Assembly: GCF_019443745.1 (NCBI RefSeq)
Contig: NZ_CP050948.1
Coordinates: 1,116,001-1,180,000, forward strand
DNA from: Iamia sp. SCSIO 61187
GTDB taxonomy: Bacteria; Actinomycetota; Acidimicrobiia; Acidimicrobiales; Iamiaceae
Length of the DNA: 64,000 nt
Reading direction: 5' to 3'
Under the pieces are notes generated by a model. The model was given only the letters and a program-made list of their open reading frames with translations. It did no database searches and was not told the DNA's origin. Of the stretch, positions 16,817-24,752 are shown one piece after another. Position 1 is the first letter of the stretch, and each line of letters starts with the position of its first letter. Made by a program: the position numbers and the translations under genes.

Positions 16817-19428
16817 CTGGCCGCCGCCGGGACGAGCGGGCGCTGGGGGAGGATCGGGGTGAAGTGGGCCGCGCTGATGGCGTCGGCCGTCTGCCGGAAC
16901 CCGGTGACCTGGCCGTCGAGGAACGCGGCCAGCCCGGGCCGCAGGCGGCCGTCGGCGGCGTCGGTGGTGGCGAGGGCGCGGGTGTCGGCCACGCGCACGG
17001 CCGTCGCCGTCTGGAGGACGAGGCGGCCGGCGGGCGACAGCCGACCGTCGCCGTCGCGGTCGGGCAGCGCGTCGACGGCGGCTCCCAGCAGGTCGACCTG
17101 GTGGGCGAGCGAGCGGGGGTTGCCGGGGTCGAGGACGAGGAGGTCGAGGAGCGTCTCGAGCTGGCCGTGCGACCGGTAGCGCCGCCGGTAGGTGATGATG
17201 CTCTCGGTCGCGCTCAGCACCGACTCGAGCACGAGGCTGTCGGTCGCCGTGTCGCGGGCCGTGGTCACCGTCGCCCGCAGGAGCAGCGCCACGCCGACCC
17301 CGCGCTCGAGCCGGCGGCCGGCCTCCATGAAGTGCCACCCCGGGTCCCGCACCATGCTCTCGGCGGTCAGGCCCGAGAGGGCCATCAGCGCCTGGAGCGC
17401 CCGGCTGAGCGTGGCCCGGCCGACGCCGCGGGGGTAGGTCCGGGCCGCCGGGCCGAGCAGCTCGTGGTCGAGGGCGGTGAGGAGCGGCCAGGTGTCGCTC
17501 GAGAGCTGGTCCCGCACCGTCTGGGCGGCGTCGATGAGACGCCGGGCGGCGTAGGCCAGCGACCCGGGGCGGTCGGCGTCGACGACGAGCGACCGGAGCT
17601 CGGCCCCCGACTCGGCCGCCGACGGCAGCTCGCCGGGCGCGGGGCCGGGGTCGGCGTACCCCGGGGCGCCGCCCGTGACCGCCGAGAGGGCGTGGAGGAG
17701 CACGGCGAGCGAGGCCCTTCCGGCGGGGTTCGTCCCGTGCTCGAAGTCGTTGCGCCGGTCGCCCACGACCCGCAGCAGGCGGATGAGCGTCTCGGCCCGC
17801 TCGGCGTAGCGGCCGAGCCAGAAGAGGTTCTCCGCCGCCCGCGACGACATCGACCCCTCGGGCGCGACCGCTTCGACCGCCGGCCCGGCCTGGAGCCAGA
17901 AGCCCGTGAGCCGCTCGGGCTCGGACGCCAGCACCCACGTGTCCTTGGCCGTCAGGGCCGAGTGGGCGGTCACCCGCGCCCGCTGGGCGGGCAGCACCCG
18001 CGTCAGCCCGCCGGGCATCACCGCGTAGGAGTCACCCCGGGCGACGGTGAAGGTGCGCAGGACGCTCGCCCGGGCCTCCAGCCCGCGGTCGGTGAGCGTC
18101 GGGGTCGACCCCAGCTCGACCCGCTCGGTGCCGGTCCACCGGCGGGGCTCGGCGGCGATGCGCGTCGCCAGGGCCTCCCTCTCCGCGCTGCTCAGGAGGG
18201 CGCCCTCGATCGGGGCGGGGACGCGACCGTCGGGCTGCCGGCCGACCTGGCGGAGCACCAGCCGGTCCAGGTGGGCCAGGACGTGGGACAGCCCGGTGTC
18301 GTCGCCGCACCACCACGCCTGGGCCGACCGCAGCTCCAGGTCGTGGCCGAGGAGGGCGGCGGCCACGGAGGGGAGGAAGGGCACCAGGCCGGGGTTCTCG
18401 AGCACCCCCGAGCCGAGCGGGTTGACGACCGCCACGGTGCCCCGGCGGCAGGCGTCGACGAGGCCGGGCACGCCGAGCTGGGAGTCGGGCCGGAGCTCCA
18501 CCGGGTCGCAGAACTCGGGGTCGAGGCGCCGGAGGATCACGTGCACCGGCTCGTGGCGGCCCAGCGACCGCAGCCACACCCGTCCCCGCCGGACGGTGAG
18601 GTCGGCCCCCTCGACGAGCGTGTAGCCGAGGTGGCGGGCGAGGAGGGCGTGCTCGAAGGCGGCGCCCGCCAGCGGACCGGGGGAGAGCACGACGATGCGC
18701 GGGTCGTCGACGTCGGCCGGCGCCGCGGCCACGAGCGCGGTGCGGAGCGTCCGGAAGAACGGGGCCAGCCGGTGGACCTCGCTGTCGCGGTAGAGGCTGG
18801 GGAAGACCCGCGACGTCACCTCCCGGTTCTGGAGGGCGTAACCGGCGCCCGCCGGGGCCTGGGCCCGGTGCGTGAGGACGAGGTGGCGGCCGTCGGGGTC
18901 GCGCGCCAGGTCGAACCCGGCGGTGACCAGCTGGACGGGCCCGTCGAGGGCGATGCCGTCGCAGGGGCGCAGGAAGGCGGGGTCGGAGAGCACCAGCTCG
19001 GCGGGCACCAGGCCCTGGCGCAGCAGCTGGCGCGGTCCGTACAGGTCGGCGAGGACGAGGTTCAGCAGCTCGGTGCGCTCGACGACGCCCCGCTCGATGG
19101 CGCTCCACTCGTCGCTCGTCAGCAGGGCCGGGACGGGGTCGAGGGGCCAACGCCGGGCCGGTCCGACCCGCGGTCCGTCCGAGCCCGTCGTCGGGGCTCC
19201 GTCGGTGGGTCCGGCGGCGTTGAAGGTGACGCCGTCCTCGTCGAGCAGCCGGTCGGACTCGCGGCGGCGCTCCCGCAGCTCGGGGAGGCCGAGCTCGTCG
19301 AGCGTCGCCGCCACCCGCGACCACGGGCCGCGGACCTCCCCGCTCGGGGTGCGCAGGGCGTCGTAGCCCGGCGGGCGTCCCTCGGCGGCGGGAGGGAGCA
19401 CGGAGGAGGGGGTGGGCGTGGCCGTCAT
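16810..19428 (-). CDS. Circularly permuted ATP-grasp / alpha-E domain fusion
   Basis: An 872-aa protein joining two families usually encoded by adjacent genes. Residues about 60-480 are a circularly permuted type-2 ATP-grasp ligase (markers NLVLADLYGPRQLLRQGL, GYALQNREVTSRVFPSLY, RVWLRSLGRHEPVHVILRR, PLGSGVLENPGLVPFLP). Residues about 525-860 are the alpha-E helical domain (SSRAAENLFWLGRYAERAE, SMVRDPGWHFMEAGRRLERG). Comparative genomics has proposed that ATP-grasp, alpha-E and transglutaminase proteins cooperate in making and processing a small peptide; the product is unknown. The ATG at 19428 gives a short Pro/Ala-rich leader before the domain. It is first in the operon. Confidence 0.92.
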   Translation of the reverse strand: MTATPTPSSVLPPAAEGRPPGYDALRTPSGEVRGPWSRVAATLDELGLPELRERRRESDRLLDEDGVTFNAAGPTDGAPTTGSDGPRVGPARRWPLDPVPALLTSDEWSAIERGVVERTELLNLVLADLYGPRQLLRQGLVPAELVLSDPAFLRPCDGIALDGPVQLVTAGFDLARDPDGRHLVLTHRAQAPAGAGYALQNREVTSRVFPSLYRDSEVHRLAPFFRTLRTALVAAAPADVDDPRIVVLSPGPLAGAAFEHALLARHLGYTLVEGADLTVRRGRVWLRSLGRHEPVHVILRRLDPEFCDPVELRPDSQLGVPGLVDACRRGTVAVVNPLGSGVLENPGLVPFLPSVAAALLGHDLELRSAQAWWCGDDTGLSHVLAHLDRLVLRQVGRQPDGRVPAPIEGALLSSAEREALATRIAAEPRRWTGTERVELGSTPTLTDRGLEARASVLRTFTVARGDSYAVMPGGLTRVLPAQRARVTAHSALTAKDTWVLASEPERLTGFWLQAGPAVEAVAPEGSMSSRAAENLFWLGRYAERAETLIRLLRVVGDRRNDFEHGTNPAGRASLAVLLHALSAVTGGAPGYADPGPAPGELPSAAESGAELRSLVVDADRPGSLAYAARRLIDAAQTVRDQLSSDTWPLLTALDHELLGPAARTYPRGVGRATLSRALQALMALSGLTAESMVRDPGWHFMEAGRRLERGVGVALLLRATVTTARDTATDSLVLESVLSATESIITYRRRYRSHGQLETLLDLLVLDPGNPRSLAHQVDLLGAAVDALPDRDGDGRLSPAGRLVLQTATAVRVADTRALATTDAADGRLRPGLAAFLDGQVTGFRQTADAISAAHFTPILPQRPLVPAAARR

Positions 19429-19523
19429 GGGATGGGCCTCGACCGTGACCGCCGAGGTCGAGCCCGCGGAGGGTAGCCCCGCACCGGTGTCGCCGATGTT
19501 GCCGGTCCGTGAACGGCGGCCCG

Positions 19524-20189
19524 TCAGGTGGTGACGAGGATGCGAGCGCTGGCGAAGGCGCCGATGCCCACGTGGGCGCCGCCGACCTCGACGGTGGTGG
19601 TGCCGTCGGGGGAGGTCGCGGTGATGACGCCGGCCCGGCCCGGGAGGATGTCGGCCGACTCCAGGAACTCGAGCATGCCGGGGGCGAACTCGAGCTCCTC
19701 GGGGATGCGGTTCACGACGAACGCCGACCCGACCTCGAGCTCACCGAGGGGTGAGGACACCGGAGCGGTGTAGTCGGCGCCGGGGATGGGGTTGCCGTGC
19801 GGGCACGTCGTCGGCGCACCGAGGAGCTTGTCCATCGCCTCCTCGACGTTCTGGGAGATGACGTGCTCCCACTTGCCCGCCTCCTTGTGGGCCTCGGCCC
19901 ACGAGAGCTTGAGGACGTCGGTCAGGAACCGCTCGGCCAGGCGGTGGCGGCGCACGACCGACTCGGCCAGGCGCAGGCCGTCGCCGGTGAGGCTGATGCG
20001 CCCGTCGACCGCGACCAGCCCCTCGCCCTCGAGCTTGCGGATCATCTCCGACACCGCCGGCCGGGACACCTCGAGGCGCTCGGCGATGCGGGCCTGGATG
20101 ACGTCGACGTCGTCCTCGTTGAGCTCGTAGATCGCCTCGCAGTACTCCTCGAACGCCGGGTGGTACTCGGGGGTGCGATACGGGGCCAC
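19524..20189 (-). CDS. DtxR/IdeR-family metal-dependent transcriptional regulator
   Basis: A 221-aa repressor. Residues 1-65 are the winged helix (YCEAIYELNEDD, IAERLEVSRPAVSEMIRKLE), 66-130 the metal-binding dimerisation domain (KWEHVISQNVEE and the DtxR/IdeR-type CPHGNPIPG with Cys and His ligands), and 150-221 a FeoA/SH3-like domain. It most likely responds to Fe(II) or Mn(II); which of the two cannot be told from sequence alone. The GTG start has TAGGCT ending 6 nt upstream and no Shine-Dalgarno, fitting a leaderless transcript. It is divergent from a cupredoxin lipoprotein across 116 bp; no clear iron-box palindrome was found there. Confidence 0.92.
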   Translation of the reverse strand: MAPYRTPEYHPAFEEYCEAIYELNEDDVDVIQARIAERLEVSRPAVSEMIRKLEGEGLVAVDGRISLTGDGLRLAESVVRRHRLAERFLTDVLKLSWAEAHKEAGKWEHVISQNVEEAMDKLLGAPTTCPHGNPIPGADYTAPVSSPLGELEVGSAFVVNRIPEELEFAPGMLEFLESADILPGRAGVITATSPDGTTTVEVGGAHVGIGAFASARILVTT

Positions 20190-20195
20190 GGCCCG

Positions 20196-20201
20196 AGCCT
20201 A
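20196..20201 (-). promoter_or_regulatory. Leaderless -10 hexamer of the DtxR-type regulator gene
   Basis: TAGGCT on the minus strand ends 6 nt before the GTG start at 20189, with no Shine-Dalgarno. The initiating G would be at or next to the first transcribed base. Confidence 0.5.
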
Positions 20202-20291
20202 CCGGCCGACCCCTCGGCCCGGGTGGGGAGCCTCGGCCCGCCCCGGAGCGACCGGCGGTGCTCCGAGGTGCCCGGTCCCCGGCCCGGTCGG

Positions 20292-20297
20292 TACGGT
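20292..20297 (+). promoter_or_regulatory. Leaderless -10 hexamer of the cupredoxin lipoprotein gene
   Basis: TACGGT ends 8 nt before the GTG start at 20306, with no Shine-Dalgarno in between. Confidence 0.45.
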
Positions 20298-20305
20298 CGG
20301 CCACC

Positions 20306-20701
20306 GTGCCACGTCGTCGGTCCCTCCCCGGTCTCCTGCTGGTCCTCGCCCTCGTCGGCGGTCTCGTCGGCTGCGGTGACGACGCCCCGTCGGCCGCACC
20401 CGACGACTGCACCCGGGTGGAGGACGGGGCGCACACGCTCGTCGCCGAGAACCTCCGGTGGGACACCGACTGCCTGCGGGTGCCGGTGGGCACGACGATC
20501 ACCTTCACCGTCGAGAACCGCGACCGCTCGGTGGGCCACAACCTGGCCATCGAGGGCCCGTCGGGCGCGGCCAAGACCGACGTCGAGGCCGGGCCCACCA
20601 CCCAGACCCTGGAGTTCGAGGCCACCGAGGTCGGCCCCCACGCCTTCGAGTGCGAGCCCCACGCCTCGACCATGAAGGGCACCCTCTGGGTCGAGTCGTA
20701 G
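20306..20701 (+). CDS. Cupredoxin-like lipoprotein
   Basis: A 131-aa exported protein. The signal ends in the lipobox GLVGC (Cys23), followed by a short acidic linker. The mature domain is a plastocyanin/azurin-like beta-sandwich whose type-1 copper ligands can be read: His in SVGHNLAIEG, then Cys, His and Met in FECEPHASTMKGTLWV. The N-terminal strand VPVGTTITFTVENRD is also typical. It may carry electrons or bind copper at the outer face of the membrane. The GTG at 20306 follows a leaderless-type hexamer. It is divergent from a DtxR-type regulator, which might control it (inference). Confidence 0.85.
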   Translation: MPRRRSLPGLLLVLALVGGLVGCGDDAPSAAPDDCTRVEDGAHTLVAENLRWDTDCLRVPVGTTITFTVENRDRSVGHNLAIEGPSGAAKTDVEAGPTTQTLEFEATEVGPHAFECEPHASTMKGTLWVES

Positions 20702-20873
20702 GCGCGCCGGCGCCCCGACCAGGGTCGAAGGACCCTGGCGGCGCCGGGCGGCGGGTGCGACGGTGCCCGTGATGCGCCCCACCGCCCGCCCCGAGCCCGG
20801 GGCACCCTCCTCGCCGAGGGCCCGGGCGGGGTGCAGGTCTCGGTCACGGGTCGGTCACGGTCCGGTGAGACCG

Positions 20874-20902
20874 TTGACACCTCCAGGTCACCTCCGTATG
20901 GT
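20874..20902 (+). promoter_or_regulatory. Sigma-70-type promoter of the LacI/sugar operon
   Basis: TTGACA (20874-20879) and TATGGT (20897-20902) are spaced by exactly 17 bp, near consensus. The expected start point near 20909 is just ahead of the LacI-type operator. Confidence 0.8.
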
Positions 20903-20914
20903 GCACGTCACACC

Positions 20915-20930
20915 GTGGAACCGCTTCCAC
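20915..20930 (+). promoter_or_regulatory. LacI-family operator
   Basis: GTGGAACCGCTTCCAC is a near-perfect palindrome containing TGGAANCGNTTCCA with the central CG typical of LacI/GalR-family sites. It lies just downstream of the predicted transcription start, a roadblock position, and 49 bp before the LacI gene, so autorepression of the whole operon is likely. Confidence 0.85.
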
Positions 20931-20978
20931 GCTGGGGCGCCCGTCCGAGGGGAGGGCGCGTCGACCCGAGAGGAGCCC

Positions 20979-22007
20979 GTGCCCGTGGCCACCATCGCCG
21001 ATGTCGCAGCCCGGGCGGGCGTGGGAGCGGGGACGGTGTCGCGGGTGCTCAACGGCAGCCCCAAGGTCTCCGAGGCCACCCGGGCCCGGGTGCTCGACAC
21101 CATCGCCGAGCTGGGGTACCGGCCCAACCCGCTGGCCCAGGGCCTGTCGCGGGGCCGGTGCCGCACCCTCGGCGTCGTCGTCCCCTACTTCACGACCCCG
21201 TCGCCGATCGAGCGCCTGCGCGGCGTCGCCGCCGCCCTCGACGGGGCCCAGCACGACCTCGTCATCTTCAACGTCGAGACCGAGGCCCACCGCGACGACT
21301 TCCTCGGCACGCTCACGCGCCGGGACCGGGCCGACGGCCTCCTCCTCATGTCGTTCCCGCCGCCCCCCGCCGACCTGGCCCGCATCGTCGCCGCCGGCGT
21401 GCCGGTCGTGCTCGTCGACGCCGTCGGCGAGGGGGTCTCGTCGGTCGTGGTCGACGACGTCGCCGGCGGTCGCCTGGCGACCCAGCACCTCCTCGACCGG
21501 GGCCACGAGCGCATCGCCTTCATCGGCGGCGACCAGGACGAGCCGCTCGGCTTCACCGCCGCCGACGACCGCGAGCTCGGGTTCCGCCAGACCATGGCCG
21601 ACGCCGGCGTCCCCGTCGACGAGGCTCTGGTCCGGTACGGAACCCACGCCCGAGAGGTGGCGGTCGCCATCGCCAAGGACCTGCTCAGACTCCCCGACCC
21701 GCCCACCGCCATCTTCGCCACCGCCGACGTCCAGGCGCTCGGCGTGCTCGAGGCGGCCCGATCGCTCGGCGTCCGGGTGCCCGAGGACCTGTCGGTCATC
21801 GGCTTCGACGACATCGAGCTGGCCGGCTACGTCGGCCTCACCACCGTCCACCAACCCCTCTTCGAGAGCGGTCGGGTCGCCACCCGCCTGCTCCTCGAGG
21901 TGCTCAGCGGCGATGCCGCACCCACCGCCCACGTCCACGAGCTCCCGCTCGAGGTCGTGGTGCGTTCCACCACCGGTCCCCGTTCCGCTGGCGCGGGACC
22001 GGCCTGA
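20979..22007 (+). CDS. LacI-family transcriptional repressor
   Basis: A 342-aa repressor. The DNA-binding head is VATIADVAARAGVGAGTVSRVLNG with hinge helix NPLAQGLSRG, followed by a periplasmic-binding-protein-like effector domain (GVVVPYFTTPSPIERLRGV, RIAFIGGDQDEPLGF, VIGFDDIELAGYVGLTTVHQP). The GTG at 20979 follows AGAGGAG closely; a second in-frame GTG at 20985 has better Shine-Dalgarno spacing and cannot be excluded. It is the first gene of the sugar-uptake operon, 21 bp before the binding-protein gene, and has its own operator. The inducer is probably the imported sugar or a product of the GH1 enzyme (inference). Confidence 0.93.
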   Translation: MPVATIADVAARAGVGAGTVSRVLNGSPKVSEATRARVLDTIAELGYRPNPLAQGLSRGRCRTLGVVVPYFTTPSPIERLRGVAAALDGAQHDLVIFNVETEAHRDDFLGTLTRRDRADGLLLMSFPPPPADLARIVAAGVPVVLVDAVGEGVSSVVVDDVAGGRLATQHLLDRGHERIAFIGGDQDEPLGFTAADDRELGFRQTMADAGVPVDEALVRYGTHAREVAVAIAKDLLRLPDPPTAIFATADVQALGVLEAARSLGVRVPEDLSVIGFDDIELAGYVGLTTVHQPLFESGRVATRLLLEVLSGDAAPTAHVHELPLEVVVRSTTGPRSAGAGPA

Positions 22008-22028
22008 CCCCAACCCAGGAGAAGACAC

Positions 22029-23336
22029 ATGCAACCACGACGCCGAGGGGCCACCCGGACCCTCCTGACGATCGCACTGGCGGTCGCCCTCCTCGGGGCT
22101 GCCTGTGCCGACGACGACGACGGCGAGGAGAGCTCCGGTGGGGGCGGCGGGGGTGACGGCGACAAGGTCGTGACCATGGCCGGCCCCGAGGTCGAGGGCG
22201 AGGCCCAGGGCCTCGTCGACGCCTTCGCCGCCTTCGAGGAGGAGACCGGCATCACCATCGACTACGCCGGCGACCGCAGCTTCGAGGAGCAGATCGGTGG
22301 TCAGGTCGACGGCGGCAACGCCCCGGACATCGCCTTCTTCCCGCAGCCGGGCAAGATCCGCGACTTCCAGGACGACCTGGTGCCGATCCCCGAGGAGATC
22401 GCCAGCGGCTTCGACGGGCTCCCCGAGGGCCTGCTCGAGCTGGCCACCATCGACGGTGACCTCTACGGCGTGCCGGCCAAGGCCGACCTCAAGAGCCTGG
22501 TCTGGTACGACCCCACGGCCTTCGAGGAGAAGGGCTACACCGTGCCCGAGACCATGGAGGACCTGCTCTCGCAGGCCGACGAGATGATCGCCAACGGCGA
22601 CACCCCGTTCTGCATCGGCATCGGCTCCGACGCCGCCACCGGCTGGCCCATGACGGACTGGATCGAGGACTTCATGCTGCGGCTGAAGGGCCCCGAGGTC
22701 TACGACCAGTGGGTGAACCACGAGATCCCGTTCAACGACCCGGACGTGGTCGAGGTCGTCGAGTACGTCTACGACCTGTGGGCCACCGAGGGCATGGTGT
22801 TCGGCGGTCTGCAGAACATCGCGGCCACGCCGTTCGCCGACGCCGGCCTCCCCCTCCTCGAGGGCGACTGCATGATGCACCGGCAGGGCAACTTCTACGC
22901 CGCCAACTGGCCCGAGGGCACCGAGATCGGTGAGGACGGTCAGGTCAACGCGTTCTACCTGCCCACCTTCGCCGACCAGGACTTCGGCCAGGTGACCCTG
23001 AGCGGTGGCATCTACGCCGCCGCCTTCAGCGACCGCCCCGAGGTCATGGAGGTCCTGGAGTTCATCGGCAGCAGCGAGTACGGCGACGCCCGTGCCCCGA
23101 CCGGTGGCTTCCTGGCCCCGAACCAGAACACCGACACGAGCCTGTACCCGTCGGAGATCGAGCAGACCTTCGCCGAGATCCTGAGCGAGGCCGACCCCGT
23201 CCGGTTCGACGGCAGCGACCTGATGCCGGGTGAGATCGGCGCCGGTGAGTTCTGGACCGCCGCCGTGGACATCGTGTCCGGCAACAAGACGGTCGAAGAG
23301 GCCCTCACCACCGTCGAGGAGGCCTGGCCCTCCTGA
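22029..23336 (+). CDS. Carbohydrate ABC transporter substrate-binding lipoprotein (family 1)
   Basis: A 435-aa extracellular solute-binding protein. The signal peptide ends in lipobox LLGAAC (Cys26), then an Asp- and Gly-rich tether. The mature part has YAGDRSFEEQIGGQVDGGN and PDIAFFPQPG near the N-terminus, resembling alpha-glucoside-binding AglE-type proteins, and LYGVPAKADLKSLVWYDP in the hinge. An AGGAGAAG Shine-Dalgarno lies before the ATG. The operon also encodes two permeases, an ATPase and a GH1 glycosidase, so a glucoside or oligosaccharide is the likely cargo; alpha versus beta linkage is unresolved because the binding protein looks AglE-like while the enzyme is GH1. Confidence 0.9.
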   Translation: MQPRRRGATRTLLTIALAVALLGAACADDDDGEESSGGGGGGDGDKVVTMAGPEVEGEAQGLVDAFAAFEEETGITIDYAGDRSFEEQIGGQVDGGNAPDIAFFPQPGKIRDFQDDLVPIPEEIASGFDGLPEGLLELATIDGDLYGVPAKADLKSLVWYDPTAFEEKGYTVPETMEDLLSQADEMIANGDTPFCIGIGSDAATGWPMTDWIEDFMLRLKGPEVYDQWVNHEIPFNDPDVVEVVEYVYDLWATEGMVFGGLQNIAATPFADAGLPLLEGDCMMHRQGNFYAANWPEGTEIGEDGQVNAFYLPTFADQDFGQVTLSGGIYAAAFSDRPEVMEVLEFIGSSEYGDARAPTGGFLAPNQNTDTSLYPSEIEQTFAEILSEADPVRFDGSDLMPGEIGAGEFWTAAVDIVSGNKTVEEALTTVEEAWPS

Positions 23337-23345
23337 TCCGCTGAC

Positions 23346-23381
23346 GGGTGGGTCCGGCGCCAGCAGGCGCCGGGCCCACCC
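23346..23381 (+). promoter_or_regulatory. Intercistronic hairpin after the sugar-binding-protein gene
   Basis: GGGTGGGTCCGGCGCC, AGCA tetraloop, then GGCGCCGGGCCCACCC: a 16-bp stem with one G-U pair, 9 nt after the stop codon. The position matches that of the sbp-cysT hairpin in the sulfate operon and fits an mRNA-stabilising or attenuating element that keeps binding protein in excess over permease. Confidence 0.7.
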
Positions 23382-23408
23382 CCTAGCGTCCCGCTGCCCC
23401 CACCTCCC

Positions 23409-24752
23409 ATGGCCCAGCTCCTCACCACCATCCTCCAGGTCCTCGCCATCGTCGGTGTGACCCTCGGCCTGTTCCTCGCCGCCAACGCGGCCGTCGACCT
23501 GGCCCGCACCCGCTTCACCCTGTACTCGATCCTCATCGGCGCCGCCGTCGGCGTGCCCGCCGGAGCCCTCGCCAACAGCGGTGGTTGGTTCAAGGGCGGG
23601 GGCCTGTGGCCGCTGGGCGGTGCGGTGGTCGGCGCCCTCGTCGGCGCCCTCCGGGCCCGCGTGCGCCCCCCGTCGGCCGAGCGGGCCCGCCGCATCCCCG
23701 ACCGCTGGCGCCCGGTCATCTTCCTCGCCCCGGCGCTGTCGTTCCTCTTCATCGGGCTGGTCGTCCCGGCCGTCCGCACGATCTACCTGAGCTTCCGCAG
23801 CCGTCGGGGCGACGAGGCCGTGGGGCTCGAGAACTACCGGTCGGTCCTGGGGAACTCCGACGTCTTCAGCTTCAACGGCATCGGCGACGTCCTCTCCAGC
23901 CGCCTGGCGCAGATCGCCCTGGTGCTGGTGGTCATCGCCGTGGTCACCGTCGTCCTGCGGGGGCCGGCCCGGGGGCGCGGCGCCGACCTGGGCGGGCCGG
24001 TGCCGGTCGTCTCGCTCAGCACCGCCGCCGCCCTCGTCGTCCTGGCGATGATGGGGGCCCTGCGCGGCGTGATCTGGAACAACCTGTTCTGGGTCGTGTT
24101 CGTCACCGGCTTCGCCACGGTGCTGGGCCTGGCCATCGCCGCCCTGGCCGACCGGGCCGCCGGCGAATCGGTGGCCAAGTCGCTGATCTTCCTGCCGATG
24201 GCGATCAGCTTCGTCGGCGCCAGCGTGATCTGGCGGTTCGTCTACGCCTTCGTCCCGGCCCGGAACGACCAGATCGGCCTGCTCAACGGCGTGTGGGTCG
24301 GGCTGGGGGGTGAGCCGCAGGCGTGGATCCAGGACCGGCCGTGGAACTCGCTGTTCCTCATCTTCATCCTCATCTGGATCCAGACCGGCTTCGCCATGGT
24401 GCTGCTCTCGGCCGCCATCAAGGGCGTGCCCCACGAGCTGATCGAGGCGGCCGAGGTCGACGGGGCGACGACCGGCCAGATCTTCTGGCGGGTCACCCTG
24501 CCGTCGATCCGTCCCACCGTCATCGTGGTCGTCACCACGCTCATCGTCACCGTCCTCAAGGTGTACGACATCGTCAAGGTCATGACCAACGGCGAGTTCG
24601 GCACCAGCGTCATCGCCAACGAGATGTTCCAGGAGGCCTTCATCGCCCGCGACCTGGGCGTGGGCTCGACCCTCGCCGTCCTCCTCTTCATGGCCGTGCT
24701 CCCCCTCATGGCCGCCAACATGTGGCGCGTCCGACGGGAGGCCACCTCGTGA
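23409..24752 (+). CDS. Carbohydrate ABC transporter permease (MalF/AglF type) with N-terminal extension
   Basis: A 447-aa membrane permease, longer than the usual 290-330 aa. Residues 1-85 form an extra region with two hydrophobic segments (QVLAIVGVTLGLFLAANAAV and LYSILIGAAVGVPAGALA) before the standard permease body. The EAA loop is ELIEAAEVDGATTGQIFWRV, followed by LPSIRPTVIVVVTTLIV. An ATG after CACCTCCC marks the start; no good Shine-Dalgarno is seen. The 3' end overlaps the second permease by 4 bp (GTGA). The two permeases together form the sugar pore. Confidence 0.9.
   Translation: MAQLLTTILQVLAIVGVTLGLFLAANAAVDLARTRFTLYSILIGAAVGVPAGALANSGGWFKGGGLWPLGGAVVGALVGALRARVRPPSAERARRIPDRWRPVIFLAPALSFLFIGLVVPAVRTIYLSFRSRRGDEAVGLENYRSVLGNSDVFSFNGIGDVLSSRLAQIALVLVVIAVVTVVLRGPARGRGADLGGPVPVVSLSTAAALVVLAMMGALRGVIWNNLFWVVFVTGFATVLGLAIAALADRAAGESVAKSLIFLPMAISFVGASVIWRFVYAFVPARNDQIGLLNGVWVGLGGEPQAWIQDRPWNSLFLIFILIWIQTGFAMVLLSAAIKGVPHELIEAAEVDGATTGQIFWRVTLPSIRPTVIVVVTTLIVTVLKVYDIVKVMTNGEFGTSVIANEMFQEAFIARDLGVGSTLAVLLFMAVLPLMAANMWRVRREATS

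Noticed and set aside
14671-19476. 1601-codon plus-strand frame opposite the ATP-grasp, transglutaminase and metallopeptidase genes
   Set aside because: Composition is repetitive Gly/Val/Arg/Asp and it spans three real genes and their gaps; no domain recognisable.
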